Shown here: one piece after another, positions 24,659 to 36,160 of the stretch
Layout: every line of letters begins with the position of its first letter
Position numbering within the stretch: the stretch's first letter is position 1
Made by a program: the position numbers and the translations under genes
Assembly: GCA_003988855.1 (NCBI GenBank)
Contig: QYAI01000018.1
Coordinates: 62,001 to 126,000 of the forward strand
Length of the DNA: 64,000 bases
Direction of reading: 5' to 3'
Source: Arachnopeziza araneosa
Taxonomy: Eukaryota > Ascomycota > Leotiomycetes > Helotiales > Arachnopezizaceae
Notes under the pieces: generated by a model
Seen by the model: the letters and a program-made list of their open reading frames with translations, nothing else
What the model was told of the DNA's origin: nothing
The model's database searches: none

Positions 24659-25953
24659 ATGTCCAGGTCAACAGATCCCGGCCATTTCTTTCAGACAGAT
24701 GCCTCTGAGTCTACTCGGGCTCGGAGAGCTGCAAAATCGGGAAACAAAAATGGCAACCCCATCATTCTTCAGTCCAAGATACTCAATGTCATCCCTGATC
24801 CATTCTTGGCGGGGTGCATTTATATAGCAGAAAGTGCTGGTTGTGTGAGGAAGATCAATTTGAAAGTACTTACGATGGACACGAAATTCTATTAGTGTTG
24901 ACATACTGATTAGAATCATAGGCTAGAGATACTAAGACTATCTACAGAGGGCCAACTGCCCCCATTACCTCAGTTGCTATTGGTGGTGCTGGAGGAGCGA
25001 CTGTCTTTGCAGGATGTTGGGACAAAGATATATGGAGCTGGGATAGGGAGACGACAGCCTTAGCACGGCGGCTTAAAGGTCATTCTGACTTTGTGAAAAC
25101 GATTATCTGCGCCAAGCTAGAAGGCAAAGATGCAAGTTTTGTCCCCTTCCGTTACACATTCCGCTAAGCCGCTTAGATTCTCATATCTGGTGGCGCAGAC
25201 TCAAAAATTATGGTCTGGGATACAGCTACGGGCGAACGTCTTCATACACTTCGCGATAAGTCCGACACTATGCTGGCACTTCAAGATCTCGTTCTCGATC
25301 CCGAGGATTCTACAGATTCGGAGCTCGTTGTGTTATCTGCTAGCAGTGATCCTCAGATCCGGCGCTGGCGAATAACTCTATCGTCTTGGAGTCAGGTTTT
25401 GGAAACGACGCCGGCAACTTCTTCGCTAACTCAACCCGTGCGAAGCACGATTCTGGAGCACGAAACTAGCGTGTACAAGGTCATGTTTCCTGTTGATGAT
25501 GGGGAGCTGGATCTTTGGACAGCGAGTGCTGATGGGACTGCCAAATGTCTATCAAGAGCCAAGAACTGGAATACAGAAGAAACGTATCAGCACGGAGACT
25601 ATGTGCGAGCTGTTGCTGTAACTGAAGATTGGGTTATCACTGCCGGACGAGATGAAGATGTCAAGGTTTGGAATAGAGCAACTGGAAATCTGTGGCACGT
25701 CTATGATGGCCACTATGAAGAGGTCACAGGACTTGTAATCCTAGATGATGGAAAGACTGTCGTTAGCGTTAGTATTGATGGTACAGTACGATGTTGGCCT
25801 CTTGGAAAATCAGATTTAGAGCAGGCAAGAAAAGAAAAAGAAGAGAAACTCAAAGGAACCATTCAGCCAGAGAAGGTTCAGCCGAAAAAGAGTCTCTTGA
25901 CAGCTGAAGAGGAAGCTGAATTGGCCGAGCTGATGGATTCGGCCGAGGAATAA
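24659..25953 (+). CDS. WD40-repeat protein
   Basis: Three exons (24659-24865, 24922-25131, 25177-25953) encode 397 aa. The N-terminus carries MSRSTDPGHFFQTDAS, then a propeller with recognisable WD40 blades (SVAIGGAGGATVFAGCWDKD, LISGGADSKIMVWD, LWTASADGTAKC, VITAGRDEDVKVWN, VVSVSIDGTVRCW), and ends in a charged Lys/Glu tail. I do not recognise a named orthologue; WD40 proteins act as scaffolds. The second intron uses a GC donor (GAT|GCAAGT). Reading through it meets a stop, and splicing restores the conserved blade ILISGGADSKIMVWD. The head-to-head pairing with the replication factor Ctf4 may mean co-regulation, but that is inference. Confidence 0.85.
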
Positions 25954-27514
25954 ATACTAGTTCGTTTATTGGTCTTGCGAAGCGATGAGCCACTCTGCAA
26001 GGTGAGATATTATTGTGTCCTTGACATGTTCTAGAAAAGAACGACAGGTGGCCGACAATGCGTTATTGAGATAGATCGGGCATGGACGTACAGGAATTTC
26101 CCGCTAACTCCCAACCGCCTCAGTTTCAGAAACTGTACGACGGGATTCTGGAAAGCCAGCATTCTGCATCATATTCACCAGACTCTTCTCGAGCAGCGAT
26201 TGCTATGTTCCTCACCTTGCAGGGAGGAAGCATGGAGACTCGCGTCTTCTCATGTGACGTGCCTTGGAGAGGTCTTATCTGTGGCCGATTAAGACGTCAA
26301 GAACCGTGTCTTCCGGCCAGCAAGGAGGGCATTTCCCGATGCGAGTTTCCTTGAAATGGAAAAGTACTGTACCTTTTTGCCTCTTCTCAAAAGTGCTCGG
26401 ACCTAGATTTCAGCACAAGAACATGGTAAGCCAAAGACATGCCACCCGTTACATTATGCCTCTGCCCGACTATGAGAGTCATCCTTCGAAAACATGCATC
26501 CTGCACGACAAAGTTGCTCGTTTCTCCCTTTTTCCCACCTACGCATTGCGGACACGGATCAGCCATGCAGGGGAATCGGAGCTTTCATTTTTCCATTTCG
26601 ATAAGCTGCAGGAAGGCTTTTTACGCATAAGCCAATGAGGGCCGGGAGGGCGAGAAGAGTTCAGAGGATTTATCGCCATGGCCAGAATGTTGCATGCTTC
26701 AGTACGTTGCACGAACATATCAATGCTTCTGCCAGAAATAGATGAGCGCTCAGATTCAGTCGTCAACTCTGCGAGAGGAATACCTGCCTTCACCGCCCGC
26801 CAAACCTCTATCTCATGGCTGATCTCGATTTCCAATTGAGACAGAAATCGGAGGCTTTGCCATTTGGAGTTAGAGCCACAAAGGAGGCGCACGATCGACG
26901 CCTCCAGATCAGCGTTAGTGGATGCGCCCTCGACAAGCTTGCTATCCAAAGAAAATACAGCTTTGTATCTAAGCGGCGCCGTGCCATGCCAGTTGCCGTT
27001 TCTTATGCTCGCCTGGGGATCATTCAACTTCCTGTACTACCGTCTACTACCGTCAGTGTATGCAAGGCCAGCGCTGAATGAATAGACTGCCAAAGAGTCC
27101 GTGCTATACATTTTCGATAGGTTGGCAGTCTTCCTGACTTATGAGCTTGTTTGCATCTTCTGGCCGGGGTACAAAAGGCGTAAAGTAGCTCGAAACTGAT
27201 CAGCCCCCCCACTACATATGAAGGCTCGTCCAAGTAGACACGTCTTCTATCGTCGACGATTCTTCTTTTTCTTATGATTCATATCTATATTTAATTTTCG
27301 TTGACAACCTCGAACGCAGAAGACACATGTCAAATCTAACTCTTCGCCCTCAATCTCGTCTCGAGCTATGACCTCTTGATTGAAGTGACAATCACATCCT
27401 TTTAGCCCTTCCCAGCAAATGCTATCCCCCCTCGAACTCATATGACAGTCGCTGCATTACCCATCAAGTGTCACGAAAGGCTTCACATCAAGGTATTTTC
27501 TGAAGATACTCGTT
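25954..27514. other. Intergenic with one possible small gene
   Basis: Between the WD40 gene and the mucin-like gene. Apart from the minus-strand open frame at 27027-26539 (listed separately), no gene, RNA or repeat is recognised. The last about 100 bp is the leader and promoter of the downstream gene. Confidence 0.5.
26539..27027 (-). CDS. Possible hypothetical protein
   Basis: Single open frame of 162 codons beginning MNDPQASIRNG. The composition looks protein-like (for example ADLEASIVRLLCGSNSKWQ and LSQLEIEISHEIEVWRAVKA, amphipathic helices), but no family is recognised and no introns were identified. It could be a lineage-specific gene, a remnant, or a chance open frame. Confidence 0.25.
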   Translation of the reverse strand: MNDPQASIRNGNWHGTAPLRYKAVFSLDSKLVEGASTNADLEASIVRLLCGSNSKWQSLRFLSQLEIEISHEIEVWRAVKAGIPLAELTTESERSSISGRSIDMFVQRTEACNILAMAINPLNSSRPPGPHWLMRKKPSCSLSKWKNESSDSPAWLIRVRNA

Positions 27515-30500
27515 ATGCTAGGTTTTGGGTCCGGGCGCGGGAGTCAAAGCGGAAAATTGATTGCGCTGGAGGGCCATGTCGATATTATCTCCATACAACT
27601 GAATTTATTACCAGCATCCCAGAGAATTCTGATTGTTCCATCCATTCAGGAATACCTGGATGAAGAGCACGGAAAGGATTTCAACGCTCGATCCTTCGTG
27701 CAACATGTTCATACAATCTACACGCGACGAAGCGACGAAGCACGCACCTTCTTGCAAAACTCAACATATGCAACCCCAAAACTTGTTTTCTTGAATGGTG
27801 GTAGTGTTAGTGCTCGGACAATGTGTATTTCAAAAATATCTGAACATATAACAAATGGAGAACTTCCAGCTGCAGAGTTGATGTTCGACGAAATTGTGAA
27901 GGATGGAGCTGTGGGTTTGATGAGAGAAGACTCAAAGAAGGTCACGACTGACGGAGAAGATAAAAAGTTGGGTATGGTAGTGGGCTATGAGGGACTGATT
28001 TTTGATGCAGGAGAAGATCCGACTGTTAGAGCCATGAAAGCCGCGGAAACTCTGGATCGAGAAACAGCTGCGTTACAAACAGGTGACGATGCCGGGCATC
28101 ATTTGTATATGAGCCATAACTTTGAATCTGTGATGAAAAAGGTAATTACGACAGACAAAGAGGAAGAAATGGCAGTACTTCAAGATATCTCCAGACATCC
28201 AACTTTTAGAAGCGGCACCTTCGACAGTGAGGATGAGATCGTTGAAACGGTCTTGACTATACCAGAGAAAAGAACAGCCTTCAAGAGTCAACAGACACAA
28301 GTCTCTCCTCGGATTATACGACAGACTTGCCCAATATTCAATGGTGGTGCAGAACATGAACCACTTGATGAACCGCTCTCAACTATCAGTATTGACGAAG
28401 CCCAGGTTGTGGATATTGTCTCTGCTACCAAAGATAGGTCCTTGAGACAGGTTCAGTCTGCAAATGGACTCTACTCGAAGCAGAGACAGAGTGACGGCAA
28501 TGATTCGGAAAGTGAGGGCATGAGATTACTAAGACGTACCGTTTCACACGACATCCTTCGAGGCAAAGATCAGTGGATCGACAAAAGAAGGAGAAGCACC
28601 TCACAAGCATTTTCCGGTGTTTCAAGATATCCTTCCCTGAGAGACCCTCAAACGACTTTCAAAAAATCTCTAATCGCGCTAGCAGCAACATCGTTTCTTT
28701 CTTCTCCGTCTCCTCAGTCCCAGTCTTGTCGCACATACATCGACAGAGGAACAGATGCTGAGAAGACTATTGGAGTAGATTCCGGAACGCAAGCAACAGA
28801 TCCTTTTATTCCGGTTTTTGATCTAGCTGAAGATGTTGTCATCCAGTTCGGTGATAAGATTTCTCATAACGAGATTTTCGAATCCGTAGTTCGATCCTAC
28901 AAGAATGGAAGCTATCCAGTCTTTCCCGAAAAACTTGCTGAATCAATACTTGTTCGAGCAGATATTTCCACGAAGCAGGGATCTACATCTTTCGGTCAAG
29001 AAACCACTGGTATTGCCGCTGATAGCGCTAAATCGAAACACGCTCGTGAGAGGAAAGGCTCTTTCGATCCATTCACAGCACAAGAATATGCACTATATCT
29101 CTCACGAAGGCGAGATTCTTTTCAACTCACTCCTCCTGCCACAAGCAAGATATCCGAGAGGTTTCTGATGTTCTCTCCCGTTGGCCTTAGCAACACAATC
29201 AACATCCAAAATGCCTTCCGTCAGTATCTTAAGAGCCAATTCCCAGTTGAGGACAAGTGCGGTCAATACAATCACGCAATAGTTCCCCAAGGCGACAAGG
29301 CCTGGAACTCGGTGTTTAGGAACAACCAAATCTCCGATGTTGGAATCGAAGGGACTGATGTCGACCAAATCATCGCTTTGGGTTCTGAAGATGGAGTGAG
29401 CAAAGACTTGTCCCTCCGGATTTCTGGACTTGTTGAGAGTCTTGGCATCAAGAAGAATGGGTTGAATAGGTCAGGAAAGTTAGACATCAGGTAAGTTTTG
29501 TACAATTTTTAAAATGAAAACAAACTAATTTATTTTCAGATACTTGATTAGCAATGTGATGCAAACTCTCCCGGTGTCCAACAATCAGTCTTCACTCAAC
29601 CCCCTTTCCAACCCTTCACTGCTCGCTTCACTTCTCGTTCCCCAACTTGAATCCTATCTCGCTCTGAACTCCAGCACACGTCTCTTGATTCTCCAATATC
29701 CTGCTGCATACTTATCAACTGTCTTCGCCCTTCGCGAAATTCTTGGCCCAAACCTCATCCGAATCGCTGGAATCATCGACTCCCTCGGTTCCGATCCTCC
29801 CTCTCATTCTCGTCCCCGTACACCCAACTCACCCAATCCACTCTCTAACGATGCCGTTGCCTCACGGCATACCCGCCTCAATTCACGCCAACGAATCGAT
29901 ATGTCCACAGTGCTTGCGAGTGGGCCAACATCTTCCTCTACTCGCTCCCCAAGAAGTACTTCAAGCATGGCCGTCAAACCATCTTTCTCAAAAGCCGATT
30001 TCGTCCTGCCTAGCACGGCCACAGATACAGAAATCGCTGGATTCCTCTCCTCTATCTGCAAATGTCTTGTCGAAAAAGACGCTTTCTATACTTCTGAACC
30101 CGAGCCCGAATCTAAGCCCACCGAAACCCCGGTTAAATTGGCTGTCCTTCCACCTACTTCCCCAACCACATCCACAGTTTCTCACTCCCAACGCCAGCGG
30201 ACTTCCTACATCAAAGACCGCCCCCCACACTCCCTCTCTCAAAAACGCGAGAGCAAAATCTTCAAGCTTACAGGCAGCAAAATGAATGCATATGTGAATA
30301 ACCACTCGAGAGACCGAAGTATTACCCGCAGCGAAAAGACCTATACTGAGAGCGCGAGGACCACGACTAGTGAGCGTGATCGCAAATGGGAGAATTTTTA
30401 TATTGGCGAGGAGGACAGTGAGGATGATGACTGGGATAGGATGATTTTGGGGAGGGCAGGTATGACGCGTTTCATACCTGCAGAGAGCACACTAGATCCA

Positions 30501-30623
30501 GAAGGCTTTGAGAGAGTGAACGGAGATGCGGTAAAGGGGTCGGGAGAAGGAGTGTTGGGCGGAAGTAATATGAGGGCGAACTTGAGTAAGAAGAAGGCGC
30601 TGAAATGGTTAGGTTTGGCGTGA
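27515..30623 (+). CDS. Fungal protein of unknown function ('gastric mucin-like')
   Basis: Two exons (27515-29490, 29540-30623) give 1019 aa. The family is conserved in Pezizomycotina and often carries the misleading label gastric mucin-like protein. The N-terminal about 150 residues look folded (KLIALEGHVDIISIQLNLLP, then RILIVPSIQEYLDEEHGKDF). A long Ser/Thr-rich region follows. A second folded part spans the intron (RYLISNVMQTLP, then LLASLLVPQLESYLAL and STVFALREILGPNLIRIAG). The tail is basic and Ser-rich and ends KKKALKWLGLA. There is no signal peptide or membrane helix, so secretion as a mucin is unlikely. The function is unknown. The start is the ATG that opens the conserved N-terminal block. 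Confidence 0.85.
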
Positions 30624-31300
30624 TGCATTCTTCTCATCTATCTGGATGAGAATCTATGGGGTAACTAACATATCTCGTCCGATATATATTATACCCAGGG
30701 CTTTTATTTTGGGTTGTGGCTAGTGAGCGTGGTATGAAACTCGTTTCGCCGAGATGTTTGTTATGATATATGGTGATGACGGTTTAAAGATTGGCTGTTA
30801 TGGCTATGATAATTGTGCGTTCGGGAAAAGATAAGGCGTTATTTCTATGGAATCGGAAAATAATTCTTAGAGTAAATTGATTAGACAGCTAGAGCGAATC
30901 TTTGAGTATAGATTTCTTCATGCAGAGAGCGGGACATTTTTGGTTGATCCAACGACTGCTAAGCCACTTGAATGCGACACTTCTGCAGTGGATTTTCGTG
31001 GCAATATCATTTAAGCTTCGTCGTGCCATCTGTGGCCTACACATGGAGGCCTCAAGTCAAACTCTGCTCTTTTCTCACCACTTGACTCATTATCGTTGCA
31101 CAGCGACTATAAATGCGGTGGTGAATGTAAGATCTTGAATATGTAATCGAGTAAAACCTTTGCATATTCTTCAATTCGAGAACTCAGCCTCGATCGACTA
31201 GTCCTAATGAACACCAAGTGAAACATACCTGACCTGTCAAGAATAACCTCGGGTTTAAAATGGTTCTCACATATCTCATCATCATTTTTTATAGTGAACA
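30624..31300. other. Convergent intergenic region
   Basis: 3' flanks of the mucin-like gene (plus) and the retropepsin-like gene (minus). No feature recognised. Confidence 0.6.
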
Positions 31301-33297
31301 TCATCTTCGCGAAGCTCCAACGGAGTTTCGAGCCTGAATTCCCGAGCTTCTTGAGGACTCCGGTGTAACAATCTTAGCTACGCCCATCTGGAGTAATACC
31401 TTAACATTTTCAAACACATCCCTCTTCTCCTGCTCGAGCTGGCGTGCAGCTGCTTGATCCGCGGGTGGGCGGGCTGCAATGTCCTGGTCGGCTTTCTCTC
31501 GGCGACGGTTCTCCCGGGCATCTCGTTCGTCCATACGAGCTTCAAAGGTAGCCTGACATTCTGCGTCTTCGTCAATCTCGAACCTTGAAAGAAGACCTTC
31601 TATTAACTGACCTTTTTTGTTTACTGGCTCTACTTTATATATCTCGAGTCCCATCAACCTCCCTAATCGCTTCCGCATGCCGTCCCGTTCACCAGGTAGG
31701 ATTGGATTTGTTTCTGGTATGGCAGTTTCGACTGCGCTGCTCAGTAATTATATATATATATCTCATATCTTATTTGACTTACCCGAAAGAGGCTCTGGTG
31801 CATTAGCATTATTTCTGCCGAAGCCTGTGAAAAACCTTTCGTGAGTCTTGAACCACATAATAGTGTTAACCTGCGATAAATCAGTGACATCTTCGATAGA
31901 AAATGAGTCCCGATATGTCTGAAAAGCATCCATTTCATTCAATAAGTCTTCACCAAAGAGTATGTCGCAAGTAAGGTTCTCGAGAACATAGAATTTGCGA
32001 AGCGTCTGATTCTTAAGAGTTGACGACGTTGCAAATCCGATTTGGATCTGAACTTCTCCTGGCAGAGATTCGGTGCTTCCATCAGCAAACTGCACTTTAG
32101 ACTCCCGAAGCCCAACCTTTTCCCTTCGAAATCCGCGCAACTTGCAATAGTGCAATGACATAAGATCAATCTCAGAACCGGTATCAGCGTTAGCTAATAC
32201 AGCAAAATGTTTCGAACTGGCAATGGAGTGGGGACTGCGTATGTAGCAACGAAGCCGTCGTTTAGGGTTGCCAAGAGAGCTACATTGTAGCGGTCCAGTA
32301 ATTGGCAAGGCCCTAGATTGAAGGCGATGTTTGTTTTTAGTAAGAGTCTCTGTTGCATCAAGAAATTTCATGCCCATGATCAAAGGTGTGATGAGGGTAT
32401 TGAAAACATAGAACCAACAATCTAGCTTCACTGCATGGTCTCGGGCAAATTGACAAGAGATTGCGATGCGGCCAATTGCCTTGACAATCTTATTGTTGCC
32501 TAGTCGAAACTCTTTTTGCTGCTCAGGAGAATCTTCTATGGCCAGTCCCAGAGCCATAGCAAATTCTTTAGAGATAATATTCTCCTCAGAACCGGAATCA
32601 GGAGTTGATAGAACTATTTCGCCTCCTAGTATCATGGGCAAGCATATTTTTGGCTTTCGTTTCCATCTTATGAAAGAGGAAGCCATTAGTGAGATGAAAT
32701 CTTGGAATGAAAGATGAATATGCGTTCTCACCTTGGATCTGATGCTTGTCCATGGATCGTTGGTGGAACCTGGAGCGGTAATGGCGGATGTTCTGATATC
32801 TGTGGTGTTCGAACGTTTTCAATCAAGCCAACACGGTCAATATCAAGCCCCCGAGGCGCAAATTTCCATGTGATGTGTTCGAAGGTACCTTCTGGCAAGT
32901 ATGGCGATGATTCCGTTAACAACCTCAGAGTAGATAGAACCCCGGCTGGTTCTGCTAGGCTCCCCTCTTGAGAGCTTAGACGACTAGAAAGTGTTTCGGC
33001 CATCACACCACTATCTGTGAACCGCCTCCCTACATATCTTTCCATCGAGTTGTCATCGTCGGAAGGCCATTCCCCATTAACAGGTAGACTACTTGCGTCT
33101 TGAGAGGAGATGGCTTCCTTCTGAGCTCTAAATTGCTTGTTAAGTTCCCCTTCTAGATAAGTTGACAGATTTTGCCCTACTCCAGAAGGGCCGGGAGGGG
33201 CATAGTTAGCTACTCTTTGGATTCTGGGCCGTGAAATGATTCTTCCAGAGGGAAGGGGGCTGGAGAGTACAGCTCGATCTCTTCCATTGAAGATATC
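31301..33297 (-). CDS. Protein with two tandem retropepsin-like aspartyl protease lobes
   Basis: Three exons fit in frame: open from 33297 to 32732 (true start unresolved), 32666-31783, and 31731-31301, about 627 codons. The middle exon holds two retropepsin-like lobes in one chain. Lobe 1 has LSTPDSGSEENIISKEFA and LIMGMKFL. Lobe 2 has LANADTGSEIDLMSLHYC, VQFADGS and DILFGEDLL. Each carries its catalytic Asp (DSG, DTG) and the late hydrophobic-Gly motif of retropepsins, which normally act as homodimers. The N-terminal part is Pro/Ser-rich; the C-terminal part is a charged helical tail (ARMDERDARENRRREKADQD). No integrase, reverse transcriptase or gag was seen, so this looks like a host gene, possibly domesticated, rather than a live element. 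An in-frame stop at 33300-33298 and a second open frame just upstream leave the 5' end uncertain. Confidence 0.6.
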
Positions 33298-33672
33298 TCA
33301 AGATTTTGACGAGTCTTGGTTCTGCGGTTCGAATGATTGCTGAGCTATGCAAGTCTGTTAATCAAAACCGTTGTATAGTCGAAGGTCATCAAGTTGACAT
33401 CCCAAGTTAGTTATAGTGAGTAGTACAAACAATGTGAAAGGGATTCTATCAGATAAAATGGCGAGTCCTAAAATCACGATCAGTCAAATTCCCGGCAGAC
33501 TTACAAGGCAGACTCGAGGTCTTTGATATGGTCACTCTTAGATTCGCATCCGCCAATCGCCAGACATTTGTGACTCCAGCCTCGCTATGAAGATTTGAAG
33601 AGAATCAATGTTCTCTATCCTCGATCCAAATAAGTTCACGAACTACGAACTCGAGCATACGAAACGAGGCCG
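33298..33672. other. Divergent intergenic region
   Basis: Promoter region between the retropepsin-like gene (minus) and the DUF6594 gene (plus). It may include an unresolved first exon of the former. One exact ATCAGATAA lies at 33448-33456, probably by chance. Confidence 0.4.
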
Positions 33673-34685
33673 ATGCATCCCGACATCGAGAAAGACGGCG
33701 TCAAGATACATTATCTCATCGGCTACCCTTCACTCGCCGCATTCATAGCCAGCGATAAAGATAAGAGCACGGTAATCTACCGACGGTTTGACAGACTGTC
33801 CGCTCGAAGCTTGCTCTATCTCCAGAGCGAACTCGCGGACTTGCAAGCGCGACAAGATGCCTTTGACGAGGCAGATCACATGGCGGACACGGAAACGAAA
33901 GGCATTGCCAGCAACTGGGAAGCATTTAAATCGAAAGCAGCAGAACCACTCAATACCAGAGAGAAAGAGAGAATGGATCTCGTGACGCAGATAAGATCAA
34001 CGATGAAAGAATACCGTAAGCTGAGAAGCTAGCTGTATCCCAATTGGAGCTGATACGTATGTTAGGCGAAGCAATTCTGCTAGAGAGCGCTCTGCTCTCC
34101 ATCGAACCCCCCTCATACCGCACACTTCAAGCTTTTCTCAATATCTTCAATAACATCGGCGACTCTGGAGAGGGTTACGAGACACTTGGCGGGAAGAGCG
34201 CAACGGTGTATGTGGGAGCGAAGGATCTGATGAGTCTTCGTAGGCCGAAGGAGGAGGATCGGTTGACTGCCTTTATTAGATATGCTTGCCCGTGGTTGTT
34301 TGTTGTAAGTTATCACGGTTACTATTACATCTCGAATGAAATGGCATGTGCTAACCGAACCAATGTTTTGCCTAATCCAGAAACAGAAGACCCACAGTCC
34401 CTTGACATATATCTCAGAGCGCCGTCTCCAGGTATTTGTTGTAGTGATTAACACTGTCCTTGCATTCGCCCTTCTCTTCGGGGCTATCTATCACCTCTAC
34501 AGAGTTTCAATCCGAAGACAAAACTCGGGCTCGTTGCTCTCTATACCATTTGCTTTGCCGTCTGCGTTGGGCTGGTGACCAACGCGAGGAGATCAGAAGT
34601 TTTTGGTGCTTGTGCAGCATACGCAGCTGTTCTAGTGGTGTTTATATCAGGCAATATTGGAAACGATCTTGAGCCTCTTGGCTGA
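33673..34685 (+). pseudogene. DUF6594 membrane protein gene with a one-base frameshift
   Basis: Exons 33673-34015, 34066-34304 and 34381-34685. The N-terminus has the family signature GYPSLAAFIASDKD, then RRFDRLSARSLLYLQSEL. Intron 1 joins KEYREAILLESALLSIE. Exon 3 opens with ERRLQVFVVVINTVLAFALLFGAIYHLY, the first membrane helix. Right after this the frame breaks at the TTT run at 34505-34507: the family sequence (FNPKTKLGL, then TNARRSEVFGA and AAYAAVLVVFISGN) continues one frame over to a stop at 34683-34685, while the original frame stops at 34576-34578. One missing T explains it. DUF6594 proteins are fungal membrane proteins of unknown function, numerous in this class. Either a recent pseudogene or an assembly error in a short homopolymer. 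Confidence 0.8.
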
Positions 34686-34740
34686 TGATAATGAGCAATA
34701 TATCAATATGAACGCCTGCGAGTAATTTTCCCTCTCATTG

Positions 34741-35945
34741 TCAGGTCCCACCGTACTTGCCCAGTAACTCCCTCATGATGCTAACCGCACTACTCTTGTA
34801 CCCTCCCCCAAAGATAGAATAATGATTGAGATGATGGTACCTTTACAAGAATTAGCCCTGGCCCCCACTCACCTCCCACTGCAGAAACGAGAGAAAAGGA
34901 TCGACTCACAACTCATACAACCGCACTCTATCTTCCCACTCACCAACTGGCTCATCCTTCTTCTTCAGTTTATGATATTCTGTCTCAAACGCCCTTCCAA
35001 ACCCCCCAAACGCCCTCATAATCCCAAACTCATACTCACCATGTCCGTAGAAACCAGCGGGATCAAAGACCACCTCCTCGACTGGACCGTCACCGATACA
35101 TCCCTGGCCATGATTTCCACTCCACAAATCCCCATGCACCATGACCGGAACAACATCTGCCCCTCCATCTCCCGATTTCAGATTCCCGAGCAATCTAGGA
35201 ACAACCTCCTTAGCCGTCCCCTCAACCAGCTTCCTCAACTGAGCATCCCCACCGTTTTTCTTCTCTCCGGCTCTCAGAACCCCCATTAATCGATTATCAG
35301 CATAGAATTCTGCCCAGGAGCTTTTCCAGTTGTTGTCCTGGAGGGTATCGCCACAGCAGGTAGGGACCGGGAAGCCGAATTGCGGTATTGAGAAGCCTTC
35401 TGGAGTAGGTGCGGGGATGGAGTGGAGAGTTGCTAATTTGTGAGCGAGGGAGAGATTTGTACCCGGGCTTGAAGGCGAGGTGGATGATTTTGAGTCGAGG
35501 TTGATAAAATCAGTAACGAGGAAGGAGCCCTGGCCATCAGAGAGCGGGCCTGTGGCGTAGGAGCGGGGACAGAGACTTGGGACGCTGGAGTGGATGGTGT
35601 TGAGGGATTGATCCTCTCCTAGGTAATTTTCAGTATTTGGTCTCATTGCATCGAGTAAATAGAAGTGAGATCAACCACGCCATCTTCACTTGTACTTAAC
35701 CGATCGGATTTTCAGACGGTTGTGAAGATATAAGAAGGGAAGGAGAGGAGCATACCAGTAAACATGACCTCGCTCTCCTTTCCCTTTCCTATCTTCACAA
35801 AGTACAACCTCTCTTTTCCATCGTCATCTCTGCTTCTGACTTTGAAGGTAGATGAGAAACCACTTCTACCGTGAGGAGAGATAGTCGTGGATGAGGGGTC
35901 CAGATCCAGTACTTTGAGGATTTCCGAGTCAATTTTTGGAGCCAT
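34741..35945 (-). CDS. Fructosamine/ketosamine-3-kinase family protein
   Basis: Three exons (35945-35756, 35618-34910, 34840-34741) encode 332 aa, the normal size for the FN3K family. Kinase-like features: a Gly-rich region (SPHGRSGFSSTFKV) and a Lys strand (YFVKIGK); catalytic HGDLWSGN at 225-232; metal-binding FDPAGFYGHGEYE with Asp at 249; and the C-terminal YHHLNHYSIFGGGY motif that follows the last intron. FN3K enzymes phosphorylate fructosamines or ribulosamines on glycated proteins and so trigger their repair. The last intron removes an alternative stop and restores LYELYHHLNH. It converges with the DUF6594 gene, 55 bp apart. Cytosolic, no targeting signal. Substrate preference cannot be told from sequence. 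Confidence 0.92.
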
Positions 35946-36160
35946 GATGAATTCAATCCGTAGGACCGTAGGATTGTCAATGTCGAGTTTGGAGAATGAG
36001 ATATCTTGAGTTGAAAAAGATGGCCTGACGTAATGTAGCACGTGATGGCATATGGCAGTTGACTGTTGAAAAGGAGTATCAAATTCTCTCTTTCGTTGAG
36101 GAAATACGTCATGTAAACAATGCTCGCTATATTCAATGCATCATCATTCTCATATAAAGC

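Noticed and set aside
31301..33297. Retrotransposon (LTR element) call for the retropepsin-like locus
   Set aside because: No gag, reverse transcriptase, RNase H, integrase or terminal repeats seen, and the gene has ordinary introns.
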